NCBI RefSeq assembly: GCF_001280085.1
Contig: NZ_LGED01000245.1
Location: forward strand, 1-54,494
Direction of reading: 5' to 3'
DNA length: 54,494 bases
From: Saccharothrix sp. NRRL B-16348
GTDB taxonomy: Bacteria; Actinomycetota; Actinomycetes; Mycobacteriales; Pseudonocardiaceae
Below, one piece after another: positions 1 to 14,200 of this stretch (its first letter is position 1; each line of letters starts with the position of its first letter). Both the position numbers and the translations under genes were made by a program. The notes below the pieces were generated by a model. The model made no database searches. It saw only the letters and a program-made list of their open reading frames with translations, and was not told where the DNA came from.

Positions 1-831
1 AGGCGCAGTCAACCCATTCGACGCACCATCCTGATTCACCGCGCTGCCGCGCACCACCGCCAACACCCGATGACCCAACCGACGCGCATCCGACAACCGT
101 TCGAGCAGCACCAACCCAGCGCCTTCCGACCAGCTCGTGCCGTCGGCGGCGTCCGCGAACGACTTGATCCGCCCGTCCGCCGCCAACCCCTGCTGCCGCG
201 AGAACTCCACGAACCCGGACGGCGTCGCCATCACCGTCACCCCGCCGGCCAACGCCAGCGTGCACTCCCCCGACCGCAACGCCTGCGCCGCCAAGTGGAT
301 CGCCACCAACGACGACGAGCACGCCGTGTCCACCGACAACGCCGGACCTTCCAGCCCCAGCAGGTACGACACCCGACCCGACGTCACGCTCGTGGCCGTG
401 CCGGTTGACAGGTAGCCCTCCAGGTCGGGCGCCGACGTGCCGACCCCGTACCCAGACGACCAGATGCCGGTGAACACGCCCGTCCGACTGCCCTGCAACG
501 AGGTCGGGTCGATGCCCGCGTGCTCGATGGTCGCCCAGGCGGTCTCCAGCAGCACGCGTTGCTGCGGGTCCATCGCCAACGCCTCACGCGGCGAGATCCC
601 GAAGAACGCCGCGTCGAACTCGGCCGCCTCACGGAGGAAACCACCCGAACGCGTGTAGCTGGTGCCGGGCCCACCCGCCGGGTCGTAGAGCTTGTCCAGG
701 TCCCACCCGCGGTCGGCCGGGAAGTCGCCGATCGCGTCGACACCGTCGGTGACCAGCCGCCACAGGTCCGCCGCCGAACCGACACCACCGGGGTACCGGC
801 ACGCCATGCCGACCACCACGACGGGGTCGTC
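1..831 (-). other. PKS module 4: partial KS, cut by window edge
   Basis: The KS begins with [14 protein letters not shown] and keeps the active site VDTACSSS at about 310-340. The next 300 bases, including the KS histidines, lie mostly outside the window. Module type cannot be judged. Confidence 0.85.
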
Positions 832-3800
832 GGTGGCGGCCACGGCGACCGGCGCGACGACCGGGCGTTCCCGCCCGAGCAGGAGGCCGCGCAGGTGGGC
901 CGCGAGCGCGGTCGGTGTCGGGTGGTCGAACGTCAGCGTGGCGGGCAGCTTCACGCCCAGCGCCGCGGCCAGCCGGTTGCGCAGCTCCACCGCCGTCAAC
1001 GAGTCGAACCCCAGGTCCTTGAACGCCCGGTGCGCCGCCACCCCGTCGGTGCGACCCAGCACCACGGCGGTGTGCGTGCTGACCAGGTCGAGCACCACGG
1101 TCCGCTGCTCGGCCTCGGGCAGCGACGCGAGCCGTCGCGCCAGGTCGGTGTCGGCGATCCGGCGGGCCCGCCGCGTCAACCCGCGCAACGACGGCGCGGT
1201 GAGGTCGAGCCGGGCGGGCACCACCGTGGGAGCGCCGTCGGCCAGGGCCGCGTCGAACAACGCCAACGCGTGCGCGGTCGACATCGGCACGATCCCGGAC
1301 CGCTCCAGGCGTCGCTGGTCGGCCTCGGTGAGGTGCCCGGTCAGGCCGCTGGCCTGCGCCCACTGCCCCCACGCCAGCGACACGGCGGGCAGGCCCAGCG
1401 CGTGCCGGTGGGTCGCGAGCGCGTCCAGGAACGCGTTGGCGGCGGCGTAGTTGCCCTGGCCCGCGCCGCCGAGCACCCCGGCCGCCGACGAGAACAGCAC
1501 GAACGCCTTCAGGTCACGGGTCAGCTCGTGCAGGTGCCACGCGGCGTCCACCTTGGGCCGCAGCACGTCGTGCAGGCGTTCGGGGGTCAGCGACGTCACC
1601 ACGGCGTCGTCCAGCGCCCCGGCCGCGTGCACGACGGCGCACAGGTCGGGAATCGTCGCGAGCACGTCGGCGAGCGCGGCCCGGTCGGTCACGTCGCACG
1701 CGACCACCGACACGTCCGCGCCCTCGATCTCCACGTCGCCGCCGCGACGGCTGAGCAGCACAAGTCGCCGCACGCCGTGCCGTGCCACCAGGTGCTCCGC
1801 CACCAACAACCCGAGCGTGCCGGTGCCGCCGGTGATCAGCACGGTGCCGTCGAGGTCGAGCGCGCCGGTCGAGCCCGACGCCCGGTTCAGCCGGGGCGCG
1901 AGCACCGCGTCACCGCGGACCGCCACCTGGAACTCGTCGGCAGGCACCCGGACCTCGCCGTCGTCGTCCACGTCGACCAGGGCGAACCGGCCGGGGTGCT
2001 CGGCCTCGGCCGCCCGCACCAACCCCCAGACCGCGGCGGCGGCGAGGTCGGTCACCTCACCCGGGCCCGCCGCACCGCGCGTGACGATCGCGAGCTTCCC
2101 GTCGTCCGACGTGCGCAGGAAGTCCTGGAGAACGGCCAACGTCTCGGCGGTCAGGGTGTGCGCGGCCACCACCGGGTCGGCTCCCGGTGCACTGACCACG
2201 TGGTGCACGGCGGTCTCTTCGGATGCACCCGTCACCGGAACCCAGTCGAGGCGGAACACCCGGTTGTCGCGGGTCTCGAAGTCCGCCGTCATCGGCCGCA
2301 CGGTCAGCGCGTCGACCACGGCCACGGGCTCACCCGCAGCGGTGGTGAGCAGGACCCGGTAGGTCTCGGGCCCGGTCGGCGTCAGGCGGACGCGCGCCGC
2401 CGTCACGCCCGTCTTCAGCACGGCGACGCCGGCGAACGAGAACGGCAGCCGACCCGCCGCGACCAGCGTGAGCGGCTGCAACGCGGCGTCGAGCAACGCG
2501 GGGTGCAGGTCGAACCCGTCACGGGTGTCCAAGGCGACCTCGGCGTACAGCTCGTCGCCGTGCCGCCACACCGCCCGCACGCCCTCGAACGCCGGGCCGT
2601 ACTCGTAGCCGCGGGCCGCGAGGTCGTCGTAGAAGCCGGTCAGGTCGACCGGTTCGGCGTCCGTCGGCCACTCCAGCTCACGCGCCGCGGGCGTGTCGAC
2701 GCCGAGCGTGCCGGTGGCGTGCCGGATCCAGTCGCCGTCGACCCGGGAGTGGATGGCGACCGCCGTGCCGTCGACCACGACCTGGACCAGCACGGGGTCC
2801 TGCGCGGGCAGCACCATCGGGGCTTCCAGCAGCAGCTCGTCCAGCACGTGCCGACCGACCTGGGCGCCCGCCCGCAGGGCGAGTTCCACGAAACCGGTGC
2901 CCGGCAGCAGCACCGTGCCGTGGATGGCGTGATCGGCCAGCCACGGCTGGGTGGCCGTCGACAGCCGCCCGGTGAGCACGACACCGTGCCCGGACGCGAG
3001 CTCCACGGCCGCGCCGAGCAGCGGGTGGTCGGTCGAGTCGAGACCGGCCGCGGTCACGTCGCCCGAGCCCGGCACGGGAGCCAGCCAGTAGCGGTCGTGC
3101 TGGAACGGGTACGTGGGCAAGTCGACGTGACCGGTCGCGGGCACCGGCCAGTCGACGTCCACACCGGCGACGAACAGGCGTGCGGCAGCGGTGGTGAAGT
3201 CGCCCTGGTCCCGGCGCAGGGTGCCACCGGCGACCGTGACGTCCAGCGTCGGCACCAACACCGGATGCGGGCTGACCTCGATGAACACGTCGTGGCCAGC
3301 AGCCGTCAACGCCTCGACAGCCCGATCGAACCGCACCGGCTCACGCAAGTTCCGATACCAGTAAGCGGCATCGACCGTCTCCACCAACCCGTCCGACACG
3401 GTGGAGTAGAACGGAATCCGCGCCGGCAACGGGCTGATGTCCGCCAGATCCGCCAGCAGCCGCTCCCGAACCGCTTCCACCTGCGCCGAGTGCGCCGCGT
3501 AATCCACCGGCAGGACGCGGGCCCGAATGCCGTCGACCTCGCACGCCGCCACGAGTTCGGCGAGCGCCGCCGGTTCGCCGGACACGACCACCGAGTCCGC
3601 CGCGTTGACGACCGCGATCGACAGCCGATCACCCCAGCGAGACAGCAGTTCGGCGTCCGGCGGCAACGACACCGACACCATGCCGCCCAAACCGGAAATC
3701 GCCACCAACGCCTTGCTGCGCAACGCAACCACCCGCGCGGCGTCCTCCAGCGACAGCGCCCCAGCCACATACGCCGCCGCGATCTCACCCTGCGAATGAC

Positions 3801-5612
3801 CCACCACGGCATCCGGCTCAACACCGAACGAACGCCACAACGCGGCCAACGACACCATCATCGCGAACAACGCCGGCTGCACCACATCAACCCGATCCAG
3901 CTCACCGCCGTTCAACACTTCGACCAACGACCAGTCCACATGCGGAGCCAACGCACGCTCACACGCATCCACCGCGTCGCGGAACACCAGCTCCGACACG
4001 TACAACTCCCGGCCCATCCCGACCCACTGCGCACCCTGACCCGGAAAGACGAACACCGACTTCCCGAGCGGAGACGCCGTGCCCGTCACCAGACCCGGAT
4101 GCTCACGACCCTCCGCCAACGCATCCAAAGCCGCCGGCTCCAACACCACCGCACGGTGATCGAAACGCGTCCGACCAGCCAGAACGCGGGCCACGGCGGA
4201 CGCGTCGGCGTCAGCGACGGCCCGGACGAGCCTGCGTGCCTGGTCGCGCAACGCCCGCTCGGACTTGCCCGTGACCACCCACGGCACCTGACCGACGTCC
4301 CCGCTCGGCTCGACGGCGGTCTCGGGCGCCTGTTCGATGATGACGTGGGCGTTCGTGCCGCTGACCCCGAACGACGACACACCCGCCCGACGTGGGCGAT
4401 CAACCTCCGGCCACGGCACGCTGTCCGTCAGCAGCCGGATGTCGCCGGCCGTCCAGTCCACGTGCGGTGTCGGCTCGTCCACGTGCAGCGTTCGCGGCAA
4501 CCGCCCGTGCTGGAGCGCCAACACCATCTTGATCACACCGGCGACACCCGCCGCCGCCTGCGTGTGACCGATGTTCGACTTCACCGACCCCAACCACAAC
4601 GGCTCCGCACGCTCCGCGCCATACGTCGCCAACAACGCCTGCGCCTCGATCGGGTCACCCAACGTGGTGCCCGTGCCGTGCGCCTCTACAGCGTCCACTT
4701 CGGACGGTGCCAGACCGGCACTCGCCAACGCCTGCCGGATCACCCGCTCCTGCGACGGCCCGTTCGGCGCGGTCAACCCGTTCGACGCGCCGTCCTGGTT
4801 CACCGCCGAACCAGCCAGCACAGCCAACACGCGGTGGCCGTTGCGACGAGCGTCCGACAGCCGCTCCAGCAGCACCAACCCCGCGCCCTCACCCCAGCTC
4901 GTGCCGTCGGCGGCAGCCGAGAACGGCTTGCACCGACCGTCCGCCGCCAGCCCGCGCTGACGCGAGAACTCGGTGAACCCCAACGGGTTCACGATCACCG
5001 TGACGCCACCGGCCAACGCCAGGTCGCACTCCCCCGACCGCAACGCCTGCGCGGCCAAGTGCATCGCCACCAGCGACGACGAACACGCGGAGTCCACCGA
5101 CACCGCCTGGCCGCGTAATCCCAGCAGGTAGGCGACGCGGCCGGACGTGACGCTCGGTGAGATGCCGGTCGCCAGGTAGCCCTCGGCGTCACGCGGAGCC
5201 TGGTCGACCACGCCCCCGTACCCCGAGGACCACAGGCCGGTGAACACGCCCGTCTGGCTCCCCCGCAACGAGGTCGGGTCGATGCCCGCGTGCTCGATGG
5301 TCGCCCAGGCGGTCTCCAGGAGCACGCGTTGCTGCGGGTCCATCGCCAACGCCTCACGCGGCGAGATCCCGAAGAAGTCCGCGTCGAACCCCGCCACATC
5401 AGCCAGAAACCCACCGGAACGGGTGTAACTCGTCCCCGCGTGATCAGGATCCGGGTGGTAAAGCCGGTCCAAATCCCAACCCCGGTCGGTCGGGAAGTCC
5501 GTGATCGCGTCGACCCCATCCATCACCAGCCGCCACAAGTCGTCCGGCGACTCCACACCACCCGGCAACCGACACCCCATGCCCACGATCACGATCGGGT
5601 CGCCGTCCACCG
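832..5612 (-). other. PKS module 3: KS-AT-DH-KR-ACP
   Basis: KS3 reads VDSACSSS. The AT (about 4050-3160) is methylmalonyl-like (YAAHS). The DH (about 3030-2290) has [13 protein letters not shown]. No ER lies between DH and KR; the KR (about 1860-1340) has [11 protein letters not shown] (B-type). The ACP (about 1090-880) ends just before KS4. Predicted output: an alpha-methyl enoyl unit (double bond), usually E from a B-type KR with DH. Confidence 0.87.
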
Positions 5613-8600
5613 CCCGCACGACCGGCGCCTCGATCTCCGGACGCGTGCCCGTCAGCTCCAGCCGCAGGTGCTCGACCAGTTCCTCAGGCGTCGGGTGGTC
5701 GAAGACGAGCGTCGCGGGCAGGCGCAGGCCGGTCGCCGTGGCGAGCCGGTTGCGCAGCTCCACGGCGGTCAGCGAGTCGAACCCGAGGTCGCGGAACGCC
5801 AGCCGTGGGTTGATCGCCGAGGCGTCGGTGTGCCCGAGCACGGCCGTGGTGTGCGTGGTGACGAGGGAGAGCAGGTCGGTTGCGGGTGCGGCGGGCGGCG
5901 GGAGCGCGCGAGGTGCCCGGGTGGTCAGGTGCGCGGTCGTCAACGCGGGTTGTCCACTGGCCAGCGCGGCGTCGAACAGCGCCAGCGCCTGCTCCGTCGT
6001 CATCGGCGTGATGCCGGCACGGGCGAAGCGCTCCCGGTCGGTCGCGGTGAGGTGCGCGGTCATGCCGGACGCCTCGGCCCAGTAACCCCACGCCATCGAG
6101 ACGGCGGGCAGGCCGAGGTCGTGCCGGTGCCGGGCCAGGGCGTCCAGGTAGGAGCTGGCGGCGGCGTAGTTGGCTTGCCCGGCGTTGCCCAGGACGCCCG
6201 CGGCGGCGGAGAACAGCACGAACGCGTCCAGGTCACCGGTCAGCTCGTGCAGGTGCCAGGCGCCGTCCACCTTGGGCCGCAGCACGCGGTCCAGCTGTTC
6301 GGGGGTGAGGCCCTGCACCACGGCGTCGTCCAGCACACCGGCCGCGTGCACCACGGCGGTCAGATCCGGGATCGACGCCACCAACTCCGCGACCTGCCCA
6401 CGATCCGACACGTCACACGCAACCACCCGCACGTCCGCGTCCAACTCCGGAACCTCACCACCACTCCGGCTGACCAGCACCAGCCGCCGCACACCGTGCC
6501 GCACGACCAAGTGCTCGGCCACCGCACGGCCCAGCGTCCCCGTGCCACCGGTGATCAACACGGTGCCGTCGGCGAGGTGGGGCACGGTGAGCACCAGCTT
6601 GCCGACGTGCCCGGCCTGGCTCATCAGCCGGAACGCGTCCACCGCGCGCCGCACGTCGTGCGTGGCGATCGGCGGCAGCCGCAGCACGCCGGCGCCGAAC
6701 AGCCGCAGCACCTCGCCCAGCGCGTCACCCAGGTGAGCGGGGTCGGCGTCGTTGAGGTCGAACGCCCGGTAGTCGACGCCTTCGAGGACCCGGACGTCCG
6801 TCTTGCCCATCTCCACGAACCGGCCGCCGGGCGCGAGCAGCCGCAGGGACGCGTCGGTGAACTCGCCGGCCAACGAGTTCAGCACCACGTCCACGCGCGG
6901 GAACCGCTGCTCGAACTCCAACGTCCGCGACGACGCGATGTGGTCGTCCGCCAAACCCAACGCCCGCAACGCGTCCCACTTGCCGGGGCTCGCCGTGGCG
7001 AACACCTCCGCACCCAGGTGCCGCGCCAGTTGGATCGCCGCCGTGCCGACCCCACCCGCGCCGGAGTGGATCAACACCCTGTCACCCGGCCCGACACGTC
7101 CGAGGTCCACCAGCCCGTGCCACGCGGTCAGGAACGCCACCGGCACCGCCGCGGCCTGCGCGAACGACCAGCCGTCCGGGACCGGCGCGAGCACCCGCTG
7201 GTCGGCGACGGCACGTGGCCCGAACGTGCCGGACCCAAGGCCCAGCACCCGGTCCCCCACCTGCCACCTCGTGACGCCGGGCCCGACTTCGAGGACCGTC
7301 CCGGCCGCCTCGCCACCCAACAAGGCCGCGTCCGGGTACATCCCCAGCGCGATGAGCACGTCCCGGAAGTTCACCCCGGCCGCACGCACCCCGAGCCGCA
7401 CCTGGCCCGGCTCCAACGGCGACTCGGCCACCTCCGCGAACGCCAGGTCGGCCAAGCTGCCGGTGCCCGACTCGACCAGCCGCCACGGCCCGTCGACCGA
7501 CGTCGGCCGCGACCTGAACGGCACCTGCCGCGGCACCAGGACCGCGCCGCCGCGGATCGCCAGCTCCACCTCGTCGTCCGCCACGGCCGCCGCATCCGCC
7601 GCCTGCGTAACGGTCGCGTCGCGGTCCAGCTCCACCGCCACGACCCGGCCCGGGTGCTCGGCCGCCGCACTGCGGACCAACCCCCGAACCGCCGCACCCG
7701 CCGGATCGTCCGCGCGAGTAGGCACGACCAAGCGCGCCTGCTCGTCCGATGCCAGGAACTCCTGCACCAGGCCGAGCGCCCGTTGGGTGAGCGCGTGCAC
7801 GGACTCGGCGTCCGCCGAACCGGCCAGCAGGGGCGCGAGGCGGACGGGCACCGGGGTGGACTCCACCGCAGGCACCCATTCGGCGCGCAGCAGCGTCGTC
7901 GTGGGCTCGGCGGCCGGCCGCACGGTCAGCGTGTCGATCGTCGCCACCGGCGCGCCCGCCAGGTCGGTCAACGTGACCGTGTACGCGTCCGGGCCGGTGC
8001 GGGACAGGTGAACGCGGGCCGCCGAGACGCCCGTCGTGTGCACGGCGATGCCGGTGAAGGAGAAGGGCAGGCGCACACGGGTGTCCGGGTGCAGCAGGAT
8101 CACGGGTTGCAGCGCGGCGTCGAGCAGGGCCGGGTGCAGGCCGAACTTGACCCCGTCCGGCACCTGGACCTCGGCGAACACCTCGTTCTCGCCGCGCCAC
8201 AGCGCCCGCACGCCCCGGAACGCCGGACCGTACTCGTAACCCAGGTCGGCGAGGTAGTCGTAGAAGCCGTCCGGGTCGACCTGCTCGCCCTCGGGCTGCC
8301 ACGCCGAGGTGGTCGGGGCCTGAGCGCGGTCGAGCGTGCCGGAGGCGTGGCGGACCCACTCGCCGTCGACCCGCGAGTGCACGGTGACCGGTCGGCGGTC
8401 CGCGTCGTCCGGCGCGCCCACGGACACCTGGACGTGCGCCGGGCGTTCGGTCACGGTCAGCGGCACGTGCAGCACCAGGTCCGCGACGACCGGGCAGCCC
8501 AGCGTGCGTCCGGCTTCGGCGGCCAGTTCCACGAACGCCGTGCCGGGCAGCAGCACCGTGCCGTTGACGGCGTGGTCGGCCAGCCACGGGTGCGTGCGGG

Positions 8601-11204
8601 TCGAGAGGCGTCCGGTCAGCACGGCACCTTGGTCGTCCGGCAGTTCCACGGACGCGTCCAGCAGCGGGTGCCCCAGCGCGGAGTCCGCCGTGCTCGGCAG
8701 GAGCCAGTAGCGCGTCCGCTGGAACGGGTAGGTCGGCAGGGCGATCCGGCCCGACGCTGGCCTCGGTAGCGGGAAGCCGCTCACGACCAGGGTCGCCAGC
8801 GCGGTGCGGAAGTCGCTCCGATCCCGGCGGAGAGTGCCGGTGGCGACCGTGACGTCCAGCGCGGGCACCAGCACCGGGTGCGGGCTGACCTCGATGAACA
8901 CGTCGTGCCCGGCGTCCAGCAGCGCCGCCGTCGCCCAGTCGAACCGGACGGGCTCACGCAGGTTCCGGTACCAGTAGGCCGCATCGACGGTCTCGACCGG
9001 CTCGCCGGTCACCGTCGAGTAGAACGGCACCCGGCCACGCCTCGGCGTGATGTCGGCCAGATCGGCGAGTAATCGCTCCCGAATCGCCTCGACCTGGGCC
9101 GAGTGAGCCGCGTAGTCCACCGGGATCCGCCGTGCGTGCACGCCCTCGCGCTCACACCGCTCCAGCAGCTCGTCCAACGCCGTCGGCTCACCCGACACCA
9201 CCACCGTGGACGCCGAGTTCACCACCGCGACCGTCAGCCGATCACCCCAGCGCGACAACAACTCGGCGTCCGGCGGCAACGACACCGACACCATGCCGCC
9301 CAAGCCAGAGATCGCCACCAAAGCCTTGCTGCGCAACGCAGTTACGCGCGCCGCATCCTCCAACGACAGCGCCCCGGCCACATACGCCGCCGCGATCTCA
9401 CCCTGCGAATGACCCACCACAGCATCCGGCTCGACACCGTGTGACCGCCACAACGCCGCCAACGACACCATCATCGCGAACAACGCCGGCTGCACCACGT
9501 CGACCCGGCCCAGATCACCGCCGTTCAGAACCTCCACCAACGACCAGTCCACATGCGGAGCCAACGCACGCTCACACGCGTCCACCGCGTCACGGAACAC
9601 CGGCTCCGACGCGTACAGGTCACGACCCATGCCGACCCACTGCGCACCTTGGCCAGGGAAGACGAACACCGACTTCCCGAGCGGAGACGCCGTGCCCGTC
9701 ACCAGACCCGGATGCTCACGACCCTCCGCCAACGCACCCAAAGCCGCCGGCTCCAACACCACCGCACGGTGATCAAAACGAGCCCGACCAGCCAGAACAC
9801 GACCGACCTCAGCACGCTCGCCCGGACGTTCGGCAACGAAGTCACGCAGCCGCCGCGCCTGGTCACGCAGCGCCTCCGGTGTCTTGGCCGACAACAACCA
9901 GAGCGGCTCCGCCTCCTCCGCCCGAGGTGCCTCGGGTGCCTGCTCGATGATCGTGTGCGCGTTCGTGCCGCTGATCCCGAACGCGGACACCGCCGCCCGC
10001 CGGGGACGTTCGGTCTCGGGCCAGGCAACGGAGTCGGTCAGCAGCCGGACATTCCCGGCCTCCCAGTCCACGTGTGGTGTGGGCTCGTCCACGTGCAGCG
10101 TCTTCGGCAGCACACCGTGCCGCAACGCCATCACCATCTTGATCACACCGGCGACACCCGCCGCAGCCTGGGTATGACCGATGTTCGATTTCACCGAACC
10201 CAACCACAACGGCTCCGAACGCTCCTGACCATAAGTCGCCAACACAGCCTGCGCCTCGATCGGGTCACCCAACGTGGTGCCGGTCCCGTGCGCCTCCACC
10301 GCGTCCACATCGGACGGTTTCAGGCCGGCGTTCGCCAGGGCCTGCCGGATCACCCGCTCCTGCGACGGCCCGTTCGGCGCGGTCAACCCGTTCGACGCGC
10401 CGTCCTGGTTGACGGCGGTCCCCCGCACGACCGCCAGCACGTGATGGCCGTTGCGGCGGGCGTCGGACAGCCGTTCCAGCAGCAGCAGACCCGAGCCCTC
10501 GGACCAGCCCGCGCCGTCGGCGGCGGCGGCGAACGACTTGCTGCGTCCGTCCGGCGCGCTCGCGCCCTGCCGGGACATCTCGGTGAACAACGACGGCGAG
10601 GCGTTGACCGTGACCCCTCCGGCCAGCGCGAGATCGCACTCGCCGGACCGCAGCGCCTGCGCGGCCAGGTGCAGCGCGACCAGCGACGACGAGCACCCGG
10701 TGTCCAGCGACAACGCCGGTCCGACCAGGCCGAGGAGGTAGGAGAGGCGACCGGAGCCGATGCTGGTCGCCGTCCCGGTGACCTGGTAGCCCTCCAGGTC
10801 GTCCGGAATCGGTCCGGCGGCGTACCCGGTGGACCAGATGCCGGTGAACACCCCCGTCTGACTGCCCTGCAACGACGTCGGGTCGATCCCCGCGTGCTCG
10901 AACGCCTCCCAGGCCGTCTCCAACAACACCCGCTGCTGAGGATCCATCGCCAACGCCTCACGCGGCGAAATCCCGAAGAACGCCGCGTCGAACCCGCTCG
11001 CGTCAGCCAAGAACCCGCCGTGCCGGGTGGACGACGTGCGCGGCCGGGCCGACGTGGGGTCGAACAGCCGGTCCAGGTCCCAGCCGCGGTCGTCGGGGAA
11101 CCCGCCGATGGCGTCGACGCCCTCGGACACCAGCCGCCACAGGTCGTCCGGCGACTCGACGCCACCGGGGAACCGGCAGCCCATGCCGACGATCGCGATC
11201 GGCT
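5613..11204 (-). other. PKS module 2: KS-AT-DH-ER-KR-ACP (fully reducing)
   Basis: KS2 reads LDTGCSSSL at its active site, with Gly where Ala is usual; the Cys is present. The AT has YAAHS. The DH (about 8680-7930) has [13 protein letters not shown], matching the HxxxGxxxxP catalytic motif. The ER (about 7490-6590) has the nucleotide-binding [13 protein letters not shown]. The KR (about 6580-6050) has [11 protein letters not shown]; the LDD marks a B-type ketoreductase. The ACP is at about 5860-5670. Predicted output: a saturated methyl-branched unit. Confidence 0.88.
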
Positions 11205-14200
11205 CGTCGGTCGCCACCGCGGACGTGACAGCCGGCGTCGCGCTCTTCCCGCGCAGGTGTGCGGCGAGCCGTTCGGGCGTGGGGTGGTCGAAGACCAGCG
11301 TGGACGGCAGCCGCCGACCCAACGCGGTGGTGAGCCGGTTGCGCAGTTCGACGGCGGTCAGCGAGTCGAAGCCGAGGTCCTTGAACGCCTGGCGCGTGTC
11401 GATCGCCTCCGGCGAGGCGTGCCCCAGCACGGCCGCCGTGTGGGTGGTGACCACGTCGAGCACGTCCACACCGGACGTCACGCCCGGCTCGGCCGGCTCC
11501 TCCCGGACCTGGGCCTCGGGCAGGTCGGCGAGCAGCCTGCTCGGCCGCACGCGGGTGTAGGCGGGCGCGAACTCCGCCCAGTCGACCGGGGTGACCACGG
11601 CGTGGGGCACGTCCTGGTCGAGCACGTCCCGCAACGCGGCCAGCGCACGCCCGGACGGCATCTCGCCCAGGCCGAGCAGCCGTCGTTGCCGCTGCACGGA
11701 CTCCAACGCCGCCATGCCGCCTTCGGCCCAGATGCCCCAAGCCACCGACGTGGTCGGCCTGCCCAGGGCGCGGTGCCGTGCGGCGAGGGCGTCGAGGAAC
11801 GTGTTGCCCGCCGCGTAGGCCGCGCCGTGCCCGTCGCCCCACACCCCGGCCGTCGACGAGAACAGCACGAACGCGTCGAGGTCGGGCAGCAGGTCGGCGA
11901 GGTGCGTCGCGCCGGCGACCTTGGCGGCGATCACGTCGGCGAACCCGGCCACGTCGTCGTCGGCCAGCCGACCGGACCTGATCACGCCCGCCGTGTGGAA
12001 CACCGACCTGACGTCGCCGACCTCGGCCACCAACGCCGCCAGCGCGGCCCGGTCCGCCACGTCGCACGCGGCCACCGTGACGCGTGTGCCGGTGGCGGTG
12101 AGTTCTGCCCGGAGTTCGGCCGCGCCGGGAGCGTCCGGCCCACCCCGGCTGACCAGCACCAGGTGCTCGGCACCCTGCCCGGCGAGCCACCGGGCCACCT
12201 GAGCGCCCAGCGCACCCGTGCCGCCCGTGATCAGGGTGGTGCCTTCGGGCCGCCACGTCCGGACCGGCGGGGTCGGCTTGGCGCGGCGCAGCCTGCGGGC
12301 GAAGACGCCCTCGGTGCGGATCGACACCTGGTCTTCCCGGCCGCCGATCGCCGCGAGCAGGCGTCGGACGCTCAGCGCGTCCGGCACGGCCGGGACGTCG
12401 ACGAGCCCGCCCCACCGGTCGGGGAACTCCAGTGCGGCCGACGTGCCCAGTCCCCACACCAGCGCCTGCTGCGGACGATCGCCGAACGCGCCACTGGTCA
12501 CGCACCACAGCGGGGCGTCGAGGTCCCGGACGGCGGCCAACGTCCGCGCCAAGCCGACGGGCACGGCCGGGTGGTCCGGGTGCGGCGACTCGTCCAACGC
12601 CAGGAACGACAGCACACCGTCCACCCGGTCCGCCGTGTCGACCACTTCGACACCGCTGTCCCGCAACGCCTCGACCGCCGCGTCGACCCACGGGTGCTCG
12701 CCGTCGGGCCGCAGCACCTGCCACCGTCCGGCCGGGGCCGAAGTGGGCGTCACGGGTGCCCACGCGACCTCGTACCGCCACGGGTCCACGACCGGTGCGG
12801 CGGACGTGAGCCAGTACTGCTCGTGCTGGAAGGCGTAGGTCGGGAGGTCCGCGCCACCGGCAGTCGGCAGCGCGGGCGTCCAGTCGACGTCCACACCGGC
12901 GACGAACAGCCGTCCGGCCGCCGTGAGGAACTCCGCGACCCCGCCTTGGTCCCGGCGCAGGGTGCCGGTGGCGACCGTGACGTCCAGCGTCGGCACCAAC
13001 ACCGGGTGCGGGCTGACCTCGACGAACACGTCGTGACCGGCAGCCGTCAACGCCTCGACAGCGCGATCGAACCGCACCGGCTCACGTAAGTTCCGATACC
13101 AATAAGCGGCGTCAACCGTCTCCACCAACCCGTCCGACACGGTGGAGTAGAACGGAATCCGCGCCGGTAGCGGGCTGATGTCCGCCAGATCGGCCAACAA
13201 CCGCTCCCGGACCGCTTCCACCTGTGCCGAGTGCGCCGCGTAGTCGACCGGAATCCGCCGTGCGTGCACGCCCTCGCGCTCACACAACTCCAGCAGCTCG
13301 TCCAAGGCGGTCGGCTCACCCGACACCACTACCGTGGACGCCGAGTTGACCACCGCGACCGTCAGCCGATCACCCCAGCGAGACAGCAGTTCGGCGTCCG
13401 GCGGCAACGACACCGACACCATGCCGCCCAAGCCAGAGATCGCCACCAAAGCCTTGCTGCGCAACGCAGTTACACGCGCAGCGTCGTCTAAGGAGAGCGC
13501 CCCGGCCACGTACGCCGCCGCGATCTCACCCTGGGAGTGGCCCACCACAGCATCCGGCTCGACGCCGAACGAACGCCACAGCGCTGCGAGCGACACCATC
13601 ATCGCGAACAACGCAGGCTGCACCACGTCGACCCGATCCAGAGTGCCGCCGTTCAACACCTCCACCAACGACCAGTCCACGTGCGGAGCCAACGCACGCT
13701 CACACGCGTCCACTGCATCGCGGAACACCGGCTCGGACGCGTACAACTCGCGGCCCATGCCGACCCACTGCGCACCCTGACCCGGGAAGACGAACACCAG
13801 CTTGTCGGTGGTCGTCGGCGGGGCGGCCGGTGGCGGGGTGGCGAGCAGTTCGGCCCGGTCGGCGCCGACCAGCACCGCGCGGTGCCGGAAGCGGGCACGG
13901 GTGGCCAGGTCACCGGCGATCGCGGCGACCGGCACGTCCGGGTGCGTGAGCGCGTACGCGCGCAGCCGCTCGACCTGGGCGTGCAGCGCCGCGTCGGTCT
14001 TCGCGCTCACCAGCCACGGCACCGTCCGGTCGTCGCCCACCTGCGCGGCGGTGCCGTCCGGGGCCTGCTGGAGCACGAGGTGGGCGTTCGTGCCGCTGAT
14101 CCCGAACGCGGACACGGCCGCGCGCCGGGGACGTCCCGTGTCGGGCCAGGTCGCGGGCTCGGTGAGCAGCCGGATATCCCCCGCCGTCCAGTCCACGTGC

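Noticed and set aside
10681..10710. KS2 active site DTGCSS as a sign of an inactive domain
   Set aside because: Only the Ala before Cys is changed to Gly; the nucleophilic Cys and the rest of the motif are intact, so activity is expected.
520..13089. Very long plus-strand open frames (520-5118, 5290-8769, 9553-13089)
   Set aside because: They are antisense to the PKS. Their translations are His/Arg/Gln-rich low-complexity sequence and the minus strand carries unbroken KS/AT/DH/ER/KR/ACP domains.
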